This document shows positions 1-6,515 of a stretch of 10,936 nucleotides of DNA, in pieces (within the stretch, counting starts at the first letter, position 1; each line of letters opens with the position of its first letter). The stretch is taken from positions 1-10,936 of the forward strand of contig CANESN010000019.1 in the NCBI GenBank assembly GCA_947441105.1, written 5' to 3'. Made by a program: the position numbers and the translations under genes. This stretch comes from Micrococcales bacterium. GTDB lineage: Bacteria > Actinomycetota > Actinomycetes > Actinomycetales > Microbacteriaceae. Under the pieces are notes generated by a model, which had not been told where the DNA came from, ran no database searches, and saw only the letters and a program-made list of their open reading frames with translations.

Positions 1-486
1 AATACCGGCCGGAACCTTTAGCGTCACAGTCTCGCTACCGACGTTGATCTTGAGGGTGGTGCCCTTGATCGAGTCGATGAAGTCAACGGTTGAGCTGGTA
101 GTTAGGTCTTGACCGCGCTGCGGTCCACCAAACCCACCGAAACCGCCAAACCCACCCTGCGGGAATCCTCCGCCACCGCCGCCAAAGATGTTGCTAAAAA
201 CATCTTCGAAACCGCCGGAAGAACCAGGTCCCTGCTGGAAGCGAGCGCCGCCGCCCATTGCACGAATAGCGTCATACTCTTTGCGCTGCTCCTTATCGGA
301 GAGCACATCGTAAGCCTCAGAAATGTCTTTGAATCTCGCCTCGGCTTTTGCATCACCGGGGTGTAGATCGGGGTGATTAGCCTTGGCTAGCTTGCGATAG
401 ACCTTCTTGAGCTCGGCCTCGGGAACATCCTTGGCAACGCCAAGGATTTTGTAGAAATCCTTTTCTACCCAGTCTTGAGATGCCAT
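1..486 (-). CDS. dnaJ: DnaJ-family co-chaperone, N-terminal 162 residues (cut by window edge)
   Basis: This is the J-domain co-chaperone that stimulates the ATPase of DnaK and delivers unfolded clients in the cytoplasm. The J domain spans about residues 9-72 with the essential HPD tripeptide at 38-40. A Gly/Phe-rich region follows (about 78-124) and contains GGF-type tandem repeats. The C-terminal domain then starts (TTSSTVDFIDSIKGTTL) and runs within about 15 residues into VTLKVPAGI, the segment that in zinc-finger DnaJ proteins comes only after the four CxxCxGxG repeats. No cysteine occurs in the visible part, so this looks like a zinc-finger-less (CbpA-like) DnaJ. The ATG at 484-486 has a Shine-Dalgarno AGGTGA (492-497) overlapping the grpE stop codon, so translation is probably coupled. 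The rest of the gene lies left of position 1. Family sure; subtype likely. Confidence 0.95.
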   Translation of the reverse strand, partial: MASQDWVEKDFYKILGVAKDVPEAELKKVYRKLAKANHPDLHPGDAKAEARFKDISEAYDVLSDKEQRKEYDAIRAMGGGARFQQGPGSSGGFEDVFSNIFGGGGGGFPQGGFGGFGGFGGPQRGQDLTTSSTVDFIDSIKGTTLKINVGSETVTLKVPAGI

Positions 487-495
487 TTAGTTCAC

Positions 496-1038
496 CTACT
501 CCGCAGGAACGAATACTGCTACCTTCGCCGGGCGCAGCATGCGCTCGCCGATGCGGTAGCCAAGTTCAATTACATCGGCAACTTCTGCCTGAGAGACGCC
601 CGCGTTAGGTGTCTGCACCAGTGCATCGTGAAGCTCAGGGTCGAACTTGTCGCCCTTCGCACCAAATGAGACTAGGCCAAACTTGTCGCCAGCATTCTTT
701 AGCTTGGTTGCAATCGCAGCCATTGGGGTGCCGTCTTGCAGATCGCCGTGCTGTTGTGCACGGGTTAGATCGTCAAGGGCCGGCAGGAAAGCTCGGATTG
801 CCTCGGCGATTGCCGCCTGGCGCTCTGCGCCTCTGTCACGCTCAACGCGTGCTCGGTAGTTCACAAAATCTGCCTGCAGTCGCTGCAGATCCTGGAAGAT
901 CTCGAGTTCACGGTCGATTAGGTCAGTCTCCGAGGAGGCTGATTCGGGCTCAACTGGTGAGCCCTCCTCAGTCATCTCTTCGGTCTGATCGCCCTCGTTA
1001 GGGGCTTTGTCTTCAGAGTGAAGGTTCTCTTCGGACAT
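496..1038 (-). CDS. grpE: GrpE nucleotide exchange factor
   Basis: GrpE releases ADP from DnaK and so resets the chaperone cycle; it acts as a dimer in the cytoplasm. The 180-residue product has a disordered acidic N-terminus (about 1-40), then a helical, heptad-like stretch (about 41-95, from DRELEIFQDLQRLQADFVNY) that would form the long dimer coiled coil. The compact C-terminal part carries the family pattern: KFGLVSFGAKGDKFDPELHDAL at about 119-140, ending in IGERMLRPAKVAVF. The length is normal for actinobacteria. Its ATG overlaps the last base of the dnaK stop codon (TAATG), and dnaJ follows 9 nt after its stop, so the three genes form one tight operon in the order dnaK-grpE-dnaJ. Regulation should come from the HAIR-flanked promoter upstream of dnaK. 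Confidence 0.96.
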   Translation of the reverse strand: MSEENLHSEDKAPNEGDQTEEMTEEGSPVEPESASSETDLIDRELEIFQDLQRLQADFVNYRARVERDRGAERQAAIAEAIRAFLPALDDLTRAQQHGDLQDGTPMAAIATKLKNAGDKFGLVSFGAKGDKFDPELHDALVQTPNAGVSQAEVADVIELGYRIGERMLRPAKVAVFVPAE

Positions 1039-2879
1039 TACTTCTTGTCCTTGTCGTCCTCGTCCTCAACAACCTCGGCGTCAACAACGTCTTCGGTGGA
1101 AGCCTCTGGAGCAGCTTCGCCTTCAGCAGGCTGCGCGGCATAGATTGCCTCGCCTAGCTTCTGCTGTGAGGTCATTAGCTTCTCCTGAGCGCTCTTTACC
1201 GCTTCAATGTCGTCGGTAGCAAGTGCTGACTTGAGGGCATCGACGTCGGCCTGAACCTCGGTCTTTACTTCCTCAGGCAACTTGTCGTCGTTGTCCTTGA
1301 TTAGCTTCTCGGTCGAGTAGGCAAGCTGCTCGGCCTGGTTGCGAGTCTCGGCCTCTTCGCGACGCTTCTTGTCCTCGGCTGCGTGCTCCTCGGCGTCCTT
1401 GACCATGCGCTCGATGTCTTCGATTGAAAGCGAAGAACCACCGGTGATGGTCATGGACTGCTCCTTGCCAGTTCCCTTGTCCTTAGCGGAAACGTGCACG
1501 ATACCGTTGGCATCGATGTCGAAGGTGACCTCGATCTGTGGGATGCCGCGTGGTGCTGGGGCAATGCCGGTTAGCTCGAAGTTTCCAAGAGATTTGTTGT
1601 CTCTGGTGAAATCGCGCTCACCCCGGAAGACCTGAATCGAAACCGAAGGCTGGTTGTCATCCGCGGTAGTGAAGGTTTCGCTTCGCTTGGTCGGAATGGC
1701 AGTGTTGCGCTCGATCAGCTTGGTCATGATGCCACCCTTGGTCTCAATACCTAGCGACAGCGGGGTAACGTCAATCAACAGCACGTCCTTGCGCTCACCC
1801 TTGATAACTCCGGCCTGAAGGGCCGCACCAACCGATACCACCTCGTCAGGGTTTACACCCTTATTAGGCTCCTGGCCACCAAGCAAGCTCTTAACTAGCT
1901 CGGAAACTGCAGGCATACGGGTCGATCCACCAACCATTACAACGTGGGCAATGTCGCCCACCTTGACGCCGGCTTCCTTGATTACATCCTGGAATGGCTT
2001 GCGGGTGCGCTCAAGTAGGTCCTGAGTTAGCGACTCAAACTGAGCACGGGTGATGGTCTCGTCTAAGTTGGCAGGTCCGGACTCGGTCAAAGATAGGTAT
2101 GGCAACTGAACCTGAGTCGATAGCGACTGGCTTAGTTCCTTCTTGGCCTGCTCAGAAGCTTCCTTTAGACGCTGCAGTGCGATCTTGTCGCTTGTCACGT
2201 CTACTCCGGTGGTCTCCTTGAACTTCTTAACCAGGTGGTCAACAAGTCTCTGGTCCCAGTCGTCTCCACCTAGGCGGTTATCACCTGAGGTTGCGCGAAC
2301 CTGAATGGTTGAGAAGTCATCGTCCTTACCGACCTCGAGAAGAGATACGTCGAAGGTGCCACCACCGAGGTCGAATACGAGGATTAGCTCGTCTTCCTTA
2401 CCCTTGTCTAGGCCGTAGGCCAGTGCTGCTGCGGTTGGCTCGTTGATGATACGAAGTACGTTTAGGCCCGCGATCTCGCCGGCCTCCTTGGTTGCCTGAC
2501 GCTCAGCATCGTTGAAGTAAGCCGGGACGGTAATAACCGCGTCGGTAACGCTCTCACCTAGGTAGGTCTCAGCATCGCGCTTGAGCTTCATCAAGATACG
2601 CGCAGAGATTTCCTGCGGGGTGTATTCCTTGTCGTCAACCTTGAACTTCCAAGTGGTGCCCATGTGACGCTTTACGGAGGATACGGTGCGGTCAACGTTC
2701 GTTACGTTCTGACGCTTGGCGGTCTCGCCAACCAGGATGTTGCCATCCTTGGTGAAGGCCACCACCGAAGGGGTGGTTCTGAAGCCCTCTGCGTTTGCAA
2801 TTACCTTTGGCTCTCCAGCCTCGAGCACGGTCACCGCGCTGTTGGTGGTTCCTAGGTCGATTCCTACTGCTCTACCCAT
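1038..2879 (-). CDS. dnaK: Hsp70 chaperone DnaK
   Basis: DnaK is the ATP-driven Hsp70 that binds exposed hydrophobic segments of nascent and stress-damaged proteins, working with GrpE and DnaJ. The 613-residue product begins [14 protein letters not shown], the phosphate-1 motif. It shows the phosphate-2 motif [13 protein letters not shown] at about 169-181, [13 protein letters not shown] at about 144-156, the adenosine motif [11 protein letters not shown] at about 313-323, and the interdomain linker [12 protein letters not shown] at about 366-377. The substrate-binding domain and helical lid follow, and the tail is acidic ([14 protein letters not shown]). The reading frame stays open upstream to a TTG at 2999, but the ATG at 2877-2879 is chosen because homology starts there and a strong Shine-Dalgarno AAGGAG (2886-2891) lies 6 nt before it. 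Unlike most other genes here it has a true leader. Confidence 0.98.
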   Translation of the reverse strand: MGRAVGIDLGTTNSAVTVLEAGEPKVIANAEGFRTTPSVVAFTKDGNILVGETAKRQNVTNVDRTVSSVKRHMGTTWKFKVDDKEYTPQEISARILMKLKRDAETYLGESVTDAVITVPAYFNDAERQATKEAGEIAGLNVLRIINEPTAAALAYGLDKGKEDELILVFDLGGGTFDVSLLEVGKDDDFSTIQVRATSGDNRLGGDDWDQRLVDHLVKKFKETTGVDVTSDKIALQRLKEASEQAKKELSQSLSTQVQLPYLSLTESGPANLDETITRAQFESLTQDLLERTRKPFQDVIKEAGVKVGDIAHVVMVGGSTRMPAVSELVKSLLGGQEPNKGVNPDEVVSVGAALQAGVIKGERKDVLLIDVTPLSLGIETKGGIMTKLIERNTAIPTKRSETFTTADDNQPSVSIQVFRGERDFTRDNKSLGNFELTGIAPAPRGIPQIEVTFDIDANGIVHVSAKDKGTGKEQSMTITGGSSLSIEDIERMVKDAEEHAAEDKKRREEAETRNQAEQLAYSTEKLIKDNDDKLPEEVKTEVQADVDALKSALATDDIEAVKSAQEKLMTSQQKLGEAIYAAQPAEGEAAPEASTEDVVDAEVVEDEDDKDKK

Positions 2880-2885
2880 TGTGTT

Positions 2886-2891
2886 CTCCTT
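2886..2891 (-). promoter_or_regulatory. Shine-Dalgarno of dnaK
   Basis: AAGGAG on the minus strand, 6 nt before the dnaK ATG. It fixes the start codon and rules out the longer open frame reaching back to 2999. Confidence 0.85.
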
Positions 2892-2915
2892 CTTTTTAAT
2901 GCCTGTGTTGCTCAA

Positions 2916-2936
2916 GTTGAGCCACATAGACTCAAG
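2916..2936. promoter_or_regulatory. HAIR operator, promoter-proximal (HspR binding site)
   Basis: Plus-strand GTTGAGC, 7 nt, ACTCAAG. The known HAIR consensus bound by the MerR-type heat-shock repressor HspR is CTTGAGT-N7-ACTCAAG; the right arm matches fully and the left arm matches in its TTGAG core. The site starts 37 nt upstream of the dnaK ATG and overlaps the likely -10 region, as expected for repression by blocking RNA polymerase. The hspR gene is not in the window; in actinobacteria it commonly follows dnaJ, which here would put it left of position 1. Confidence 0.85.
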
Positions 2937-2963
2937 TTTCCATATAGACAACACAAATGTCAA
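2935..2963 (-). promoter_or_regulatory. Probable dnaK promoter
   Basis: Minus-strand TTGACA (2958-2963) is a perfect sigma-70-type -35 hexamer. A 17-nt spacer leads to GAAACT (2935-2940), which keeps only the A2 and T6 positions of a -10. The alternative -10 TATATG (2941-2946) is a better match by itself but sits only 11 nt from TTGACA; a weak TAGTTG at 2965-2970 would be 18 nt from it. The exact hexamers are uncertain, but a promoter between the two HAIR sites is well supported by position. Confidence 0.55.
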
Positions 2964-2979
2964 GCAACTATTCCTGAGA

Positions 2980-3000
2980 GTTGAGTGTGAATGACTCAAC
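2980..3000. promoter_or_regulatory. HAIR operator, distal (HspR binding site)
   Basis: GTTGAGT, 7 nt, ACTCAAC: a perfect inverted repeat with the HAIR arm length and spacing, differing from CTTGAGT/ACTCAAG only at the outermost base of each arm. Its centre is 64 bp from that of the proximal site, about six helical turns, so two HspR units could lie on the same DNA face. It sits just upstream of the dnaK -35. Confidence 0.85.
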
Positions 3001-3071
3001 TTTGTAAACGGCTAGCCGCGGACTTGGATGGCAGGGCTCTGAAACTCGCCATCTAACAATTCACGTGTTGG

Positions 3072-3102
3072 TTGAAAAATCGCTCGTTATGCGGAGTATT
3101 GT
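3072..3102 (+). promoter_or_regulatory. Probable promoter of the UMF1-type transporter gene, leaderless
   Basis: TTGAAA (3072-3077) and TATTGT (3097-3102) are separated by 19 nt, slightly long. The -10 ends 7 nt before the ATG at 3110, so transcription would start at or next to the A of the start codon. This supports 3110 over the upstream GTG at 3065 and ATG at 3089, which would lie within or upstream of the promoter. Confidence 0.5.
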
Positions 3103-3109
3103 GGCGAAC

Positions 3110-4423
3110 ATGACAGATCGCAGCGTTGCATCACCAAAACCAAAGGGCACTCTTTCCTGGGCAATGTGGGACTGGGCATCTCAGTCCTTCCCAACCGTTG
3201 TCACCTCCTTTATCTTCGGTCGCTACATCACCGACAGTGCGTTTGCGCCAACTGGCCTCTCTCCAGAAGAGGCTGACCAATACACCGGCACCTGGCTGGG
3301 CATCTCAGGCATCATCGCCGGTGTCCTAATTGCCCTGATTGCACCGATTGTTGGGCGCAGAGCCGACACCTCCGGTCGCAAGAAGATGTGGCTGATGATC
3401 AACACCTGGTTGTTTGCCGGAACCATCGGCTTGATGTTCTTCGTGCAGCCGAGCAATGACTTTTTCTTCTTTGGGCTAACGCTTTTGGCAGTTGGTGGAA
3501 TCTTCTTCGAATTCGCAACCGTCAACTACAACTCAATGCTCAACGAGGTTGCAAAGCCAAAGGACCGCGGTCGCGTTAGCCAGTTCGGCTGGGGCCTTGG
3601 TTACATGGGCGGAATTGTCCTTCTGGTTATGGCGCTCTGGATCATCCAGTTCGGTGGTGCCGAGCTAATGGGTATTCCGGACACCGATGCGCTCTCGGTC
3701 AGAGTCGTGATGATTATCAGCATGCTTTGGGTATTGATCTTCTCGATTCCTTTGATGCTGAATGTTCCAGAGGCAAAACCGATTCCTGGCACCGAGAAGG
3801 AATCGATCTTCACCGCCTACTCAAAGCTTTTTAGCTCGCTCGCGAAGATGAGCAAGGAAAACCCGAACCTACTCAAGTTCCTAATCTCTTCGGCGGTTTA
3901 TCGCGATGGGCTAAACGGAGTCTTCGCATACGGAGCGGTTCTTGGTGGCCTAGCTTTTGGTCTTGGCCTTACCGAGATCATCCTGTTTGGCATCGCAGCC
4001 AACGTGGTTGCTGGTTTTGGAGCCTTCATCGGAGCGTTTCTTGAGGACCGCATTGGATCTAGAACCGTTGTTCTTATCTCGCTAGTTGGCGTGATGCTTG
4101 GCGGTCTGGGCGTATTTGCATTCGCAAGCGCAGGAACAATTGCCTTCTTTGGTTTCGGTCTTTTCCTCTGCACCTTCGTAGGCCCTGCACAAGCAGCCTC
4201 TCGCACAATGATGTCTCGCTTGTCCGCTGACGATAAGCAGGGTGAGGCCTTTGGTCTCTACGCCACCACCGGTCGTGCGGTCAGTTTCTTAGCTCCAGCA
4301 GCCTGGACATTCTTTGTCGCGTCCTTCTCGCCGATCTGGGGAATCCTAGGATTGATGGCGATCTTGGTAGTTGGAGCAATCCTGCTACTAACCGTCAAGC
4401 CAGTTATTGCGCCTAAGTCCTAG
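3110..4423 (+). CDS. MFS transporter, UMF1/Atg22-like family
   Basis: A 437-residue polytopic inner-membrane protein with about 12 hydrophobic segments. The N-terminus LSWAMWDWASQSFPTVVTSF (about 15-34) is the signature of the UMF1 branch of the major facilitator superfamily, which also covers the fungal vacuolar effluxer Atg22. A loop after the second membrane segment, GRRADTSGRKKMW, corresponds to MFS motif A. Bacterial members lack a settled substrate; export of amino acids or other small metabolites is only an inference from Atg22. The gene is divergent from dnaK and ends 43 bp before the BlaI-type regulator on the same strand, which has its own promoter, so it is probably transcribed alone. 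The frame is open to a GTG at 3065; 3110 is preferred because of the adjoining -10. Family call firm, substrate unknown. Confidence 0.88.
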   Translation: MTDRSVASPKPKGTLSWAMWDWASQSFPTVVTSFIFGRYITDSAFAPTGLSPEEADQYTGTWLGISGIIAGVLIALIAPIVGRRADTSGRKKMWLMINTWLFAGTIGLMFFVQPSNDFFFFGLTLLAVGGIFFEFATVNYNSMLNEVAKPKDRGRVSQFGWGLGYMGGIVLLVMALWIIQFGGAELMGIPDTDALSVRVVMIISMLWVLIFSIPLMLNVPEAKPIPGTEKESIFTAYSKLFSSLAKMSKENPNLLKFLISSAVYRDGLNGVFAYGAVLGGLAFGLGLTEIILFGIAANVVAGFGAFIGAFLEDRIGSRTVVLISLVGVMLGGLGVFAFASAGTIAFFGFGLFLCTFVGPAQAASRTMMSRLSADDKQGEAFGLYATTGRAVSFLAPAAWTFFVASFSPIWGILGLMAILVVGAILLLTVKPVIAPKS

Positions 4424-4443
4424 GGTTAATCAGCATTCGGTTC

Positions 4444-4460
4444 TCTACACTCTGTAGAAT
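4444..4460 (+). promoter_or_regulatory. BlaI-type operator overlapping a leaderless -10
   Basis: TCTACA (4444-4449), CTC, TGTAGA (4453-4458) is a perfect 6-bp inverted repeat carrying the TACA/TGTA arms typical of BlaI/MecI operators. It overlaps the -10 TAGAAT (4455-4460), which ends 6 nt before the ATG of the BlaI-type gene. Binding there would occlude the promoter, so autorepression is likely. The usual arm spacing in staphylococcal sites is slightly different, so the match is by motif and position, not exact. Confidence 0.7.
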
Positions 4461-4466
4461 CACGGC

Positions 4467-4823
4467 ATGAGCAATAAGCGCAAGCAGGGCGAGCTGGAGT
4501 CCGAGATTCTCGGCTGCCTGTGGGATCGACCAGAAGGTCTAACGTCTCAGCAGATTCTTGCGCTATTGGGTGACGATGATCTTGCAATCACAACGGTATT
4601 GACCGTGCTCTCGAGACTTAGCGATAAGGGACTGGTAGGTCGCGAACAGGCTTCGGGCCGCACCTTCCTATTCAAATCAACCAGCTCTCGCGAGCAGCAC
4701 ACCGCTTCGGAGATGCTTGCTGCTCTTGAGAAAACCGGGAACCCGGATTTGGTACTGAGTACTTTCATCAGCGGTTTGCCGCAGGCCCAAATCGAGTCCT
4801 TAAGAAAAGCGCTAAACGACTAG
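4467..4823 (+). CDS. BlaI/MecI/CopY-family transcriptional repressor
   Basis: A 118-residue winged-helix DNA-binding protein. GELESEILGCLWDRPEGLTSQQIL (about 8-31) and TTVLTVLSRLSDKGLVGRE (about 42-60) are the first helix and recognition helix of the Penicillinase_R fold; GRTFLFK (64-70) is the wing, and the C-terminal third (about 72-118) would be the dimerisation helices. In staphylococci such repressors control beta-lactamase genes and are cleaved after BlaR1 signals; actinobacterial homologues (for example Rv1846c in M. tuberculosis) control broader regulons. No M56/BlaR-type sensor protease or beta-lactamase is next to it, so its target and inducer are not shown here. A TACA/TGTA palindrome sits on its own promoter. 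The ATG 6 nt after TAGAAT suggests a leaderless mRNA. It converges on dcd with only 24 bp between stop codons. Confidence 0.9.
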   Translation: MSNKRKQGELESEILGCLWDRPEGLTSQQILALLGDDDLAITTVLTVLSRLSDKGLVGREQASGRTFLFKSTSSREQHTASEMLAALEKTGNPDLVLSTFISGLPQAQIESLRKALND

Positions 4824-4824
4824 G

Positions 4825-4850
4825 CCTTGCTGCGAAGCAGCAGGGGTTTA
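4825..4850. terminator. Hairpin between convergent genes, candidate terminator
   Basis: Positions 4825-4833 pair with 4837-4845 (9 bp with one G-T, core TTGCTGC/GCAGCA, three-base GAA loop). On the plus strand it is followed by a short TTTA; on the minus strand there is no T-run. It fills the 24-bp gap between the BlaI-type gene and dcd, so it can serve the plus-strand gene and perhaps both. Confidence 0.6.
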
Positions 4851-5438
4851 TAGCGGTTTGTTGCCCACGTCTGTGATCTGGAAGTTTAGGTGGCTTCGAG
4901 AAGCGGTTGGTCCGCGCTGACCTTGGTAACGAGAGCCATACTTCGAGCTGCCGTATGGGTTCTCGCTCTCGGAGGAGAGCTGGAAGAAGCAAAGCTGACC
5001 AATCTTCATTCCTGGCCAAAGCTTGATTGGCAGGGTTGCGGTGTTAGAAAGCTCCAAGGTGACGTGCCCTTGGAAACCAGGGTCCACAAAGCCTGCGGTT
5101 GAGTGGGTGAGAAGACCAAGGCGACCAAGCGAGCTCTTGCCCTCCAGGCGAGCAGCGATGTCATTTGGTAGCGAGACAAATTCAAAGGTCGAACCCAAGA
5201 CAAATTCACCCGGGTGCAAAATGAATGCCTCGTCCTTATCGACCTCAACAAAGCGAGTGAGGTCATCCTGCTGCTCGCGTGGGTCGATAAACGGGTACTT
5301 GTGGTTGTCAAAAAGTCTAAAAAAGCGATCTAGGCGAACATCCATGCTCGATGGCTGGATTAGCTCCATGTTCAAAGGCTCTAGACCAATTCGTCCAGCC
5401 TCGATTTGCGCGCGAATATCCCGATCTGAAAGCAACAT
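4848..5438 (-). CDS. dcd: dCTP deaminase, bifunctional (dUMP-forming) type
   Basis: The enzyme deaminates dCTP; actinobacterial and archaeal bifunctional members also hydrolyse the dUTP formed, giving dUMP for thymidylate synthesis. The 196-residue protein starts [21 protein letters not shown] and shows QPSSMDVRL (28-36), [20 protein letters not shown] (98-117), [14 protein letters not shown] (119-132) with the presumed catalytic Glu129, and [18 protein letters not shown] (161-178) that closes over the triphosphate. The HSTAGF segment and the overall sequence resemble the M. tuberculosis bifunctional enzyme much more than the E. coli single-function one; that comparison is from memory. The C-terminus is a few residues longer than in Mycobacterium. 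The ATG follows a TAnnnT -10 by 6 nt, so it may be leaderless and independent of the DUF305 gene 52 bp upstream. Confidence 0.96.
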   Translation of the reverse strand: MLLSDRDIRAQIEAGRIGLEPLNMELIQPSSMDVRLDRFFRLFDNHKYPFIDPREQQDDLTRFVEVDKDEAFILHPGEFVLGSTFEFVSLPNDIAARLEGKSSLGRLGLLTHSTAGFVDPGFQGHVTLELSNTATLPIKLWPGMKIGQLCFFQLSSESENPYGSSKYGSRYQGQRGPTASRSHLNFQITDVGNKPL

Positions 5439-5444
5439 GCCAAA

Positions 5445-5450
5445 AGGTTA
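5445..5450 (-). promoter_or_regulatory. Candidate -10 of dcd (leaderless)
   Basis: Minus-strand TAACCT ends exactly 6 nt before the dcd ATG. It keeps the T1, A2 and T6 positions of the -10 consensus. No convincing -35 was found, and no Shine-Dalgarno precedes the ATG. Confidence 0.45.
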
Positions 5451-5475
5451 TCGCCTACGACCGCTTGGTTTAGCC

Positions 5476-5490
5476 CTTCCCTCAGGAAAG
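5476..5490 (-). terminator. Small hairpin right after the DUF305 stop
   Basis: In the minus-strand RNA, CUUUCC and GGGAAG pair (6 bp with one G-U, loop UGA) directly after the DUF305 stop codon. There is no following U-run, so it is at best a weak or Rho-assisted terminator, or an mRNA 3'-end stabiliser. Confidence 0.3.
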
Positions 5491-6048
5491 TTAGTTTCCC
5501 AGCAGCTCTTTCATGTATTGAATCTGCTCGGTCTGAGACTGGATGATTGAGGCGGCAAGCTCTGCGACCTCAGGGTTTTTGGAGTCGACCACGTCTTCAG
5601 CCATCGAAACAGCACCTTCGTGGTGAGCAATCATGCCCTCCAAAAACAATCGATCAAACTCTGCACCTTTAGCGGCCTTTAGGGTCTCAAGCTGCGCCTC
5701 GGTGAGCATTCCATCCATTGCCATATCGTGATCCATGTGGTCATGAGCGCCGGCTGCATCAAGCCAGGCCTGCATGTGCTCAATTTCGTGAGTCTGGTCG
5801 TGAGAAATGTCTTTTGCCAGAGCAAGCACCTCTGGGCTCGCGTCACCATTTTCGGCAATCACTCCAAGGTCAACAGCCTGCTGGTGGTGAGGGATCATCA
5901 TCTGGGCAAACATCACATCTGCTGCCGAGAACTCAGATCCCTCACTGACCATGTGATCGGAGTGATCTTGCATCGCTGAGTCAGTAGCACAGCCAGTAAG
6001 TAGAAGGGAAGCCGCAATCAATGTTGCGGTGAATAGCTTTTTGCTCAA
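5491..6048 (-). CDS. DUF305 family lipoprotein, His/Met-rich
   Basis: A 185-residue secreted lipoprotein. Residues 1-20 are a lipoprotein signal peptide (KK, hydrophobic core, lipobox LLTG-C with Cys20), so the mature protein should be anchored outside the cell membrane. The rest is a DUF305 domain: two related helical halves carrying MIPHHQQAVDL (51-61, His54-His55) and MIAHHEGAVSMA (139-150, His142-His143), with a His/Met/Asp-rich link between (AHDHMDHDMAMDGM, 101-114). DUF305 proteins are ferritin-like and several occur with copper or other metal-resistance genes, so extracytoplasmic metal binding is plausible, not shown. The start is a TTG with AAGGA (6054-6058) 5 nt upstream, the only start that leaves a complete signal peptide. 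It follows the HicB-like gene by 13 nt and is probably co-transcribed with it. Confidence 0.9.
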   Translation of the reverse strand: MSKKLFTATLIAASLLLTGCATDSAMQDHSDHMVSEGSEFSAADVMFAQMMIPHHQQAVDLGVIAENGDASPEVLALAKDISHDQTHEIEHMQAWLDAAGAHDHMDHDMAMDGMLTEAQLETLKAAKGAEFDRLFLEGMIAHHEGAVSMAEDVVDSKNPEVAELAASIIQSQTEQIQYMKELLGN

Positions 6049-6053
6049 TTTGA

Positions 6054-6058
6054 TCCTT
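6054..6058 (-). promoter_or_regulatory. Shine-Dalgarno deciding a TTG start
   Basis: AAGGA on the minus strand, 5 nt before the TTG at 6048, just past the stop of the upstream HicB-like gene. It supports the rare TTG start of the DUF305 lipoprotein and its translation as the second gene of a transcript. Confidence 0.65.
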
Positions 6059-6061
6059 AAA

Positions 6062-6436
6062 TTACGCGGTTTCGGTTAGCTGTGCCACACGCTGTGGCGA
6101 AATCTGGAGTAGGACACCGATGTCTCGCATGCTGAGGCCCTCATCGCGGAGTCTAGAAACCACGTCGCGGATCTCTTTGGATGCCTCTTCTTGCAGTCGC
6201 TGTGATTTACGCATCTTGGTGTGCGCGGTCTCTAGGTCGCACATAATCCCTGGCATCGAGGCCTCAACCTTGACGATTACGTCACAGCGGTCAATCCCCT
6301 GGTATTCGTGGACTAGGTCTTTGATCTGCTCGGTCGCTAGATCTAGGCGCTTGGTGGAGATCAGCAGGTTGTCCAGAGCAGGAACTCGAACGCGCCAAGC
6401 CCCAGCTTTACGCTCGCACTCGGCCGTTATCTCCAT
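6062..6436 (-). CDS. HicB-like protein with C-terminal helix-turn-helix
   Basis: A 124-residue cytoplasmic protein. The first about 48 residues (ITAECERKAGAWRVRVPALDNLLIS..TEQIKDLVHEYQG) resemble the partial RNase-H-like fold of HicB antitoxins. A charged helical linker (about 70-98) leads to a helix-turn-helix, DEGLSMRDIGVLLQISPQRVAQL (98-120). In HicAB systems HicB neutralises the mRNA-cleaving HicA toxin and represses the operon. No gene for a HicA-like protein is visible on either side, so this is either a solitary regulator derived from HicB or an antitoxin-like protein with another role. The DUF305 lipoprotein gene follows 13 nt downstream. The ATG lies 7 nt after a TAGGCT -10, predicting a leaderless mRNA, and a perfect inverted repeat (6483-6501) stands upstream as a possible operator. 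Fold assignment moderate, function unknown. Confidence 0.75.
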   Translation of the reverse strand: MEITAECERKAGAWRVRVPALDNLLISTKRLDLATEQIKDLVHEYQGIDRCDVIVKVEASMPGIMCDLETAHTKMRKSQRLQEEASKEIRDVVSRLRDEGLSMRDIGVLLQISPQRVAQLTETA

Positions 6437-6443
6437 AAAGAAA

Positions 6444-6449
6444 AGCCTA
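6444..6449 (-). promoter_or_regulatory. Candidate -10 of the HicB-like/DUF305 unit
   Basis: Minus-strand TAGGCT ends 7 nt before the ATG at 6436. It matches TAnnnT. No Shine-Dalgarno lies between it and the ATG, and the -35 region is not recognisable. Confidence 0.45.
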
Positions 6450-6482
6450 TCAAGGAAAAATTCAGGTGTGGTTGACGGTATT

Positions 6483-6501
6483 TGTCTAGAGAGACTAGAC
6501 A
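6483..6501. repeat. Perfect 7-bp inverted repeat TGTCTAG-N5-CTAGACA
   Basis: Two 7-bp arms with no mismatch around AGAGA. It lies 34 bp upstream of the likely -10 of the HicB-like gene and 14 bp past the stop of the small membrane gene. There is no T-run on either side in terminator position, so an operator (perhaps for the HicB-like HTH protein) is the better reading, though an RNA 3'-end hairpin is possible. Confidence 0.55.
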
Positions 6502-6515
6502 GAATTAGGACGTGG

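Noticed and set aside
130..215. Tandem GGT/GGC-type short repeats as a possible regulatory or mobile repeat
   Set aside because: They encode the Gly/Phe-rich linker of DnaJ and are explained by the protein.
609..1001. Plus-strand open frame opposite grpE
   Set aside because: Shadow of grpE, Arg/Pro/Ser-rich, no start signals.
2880..2999. 40-residue N-terminal extension of DnaK from a TTG at 2999
   Set aside because: It would translate through both the HAIR operator and the promoter; the Shine-Dalgarno and Hsp70 homology place the start at 2879.
3065..3109. Upstream GTG (3065) and ATG (3089) as starts of the UMF1-type transporter
   Set aside because: They lie in the promoter region; the added residues do not match the family, and TATTGT is placed for transcription starting at 3110.
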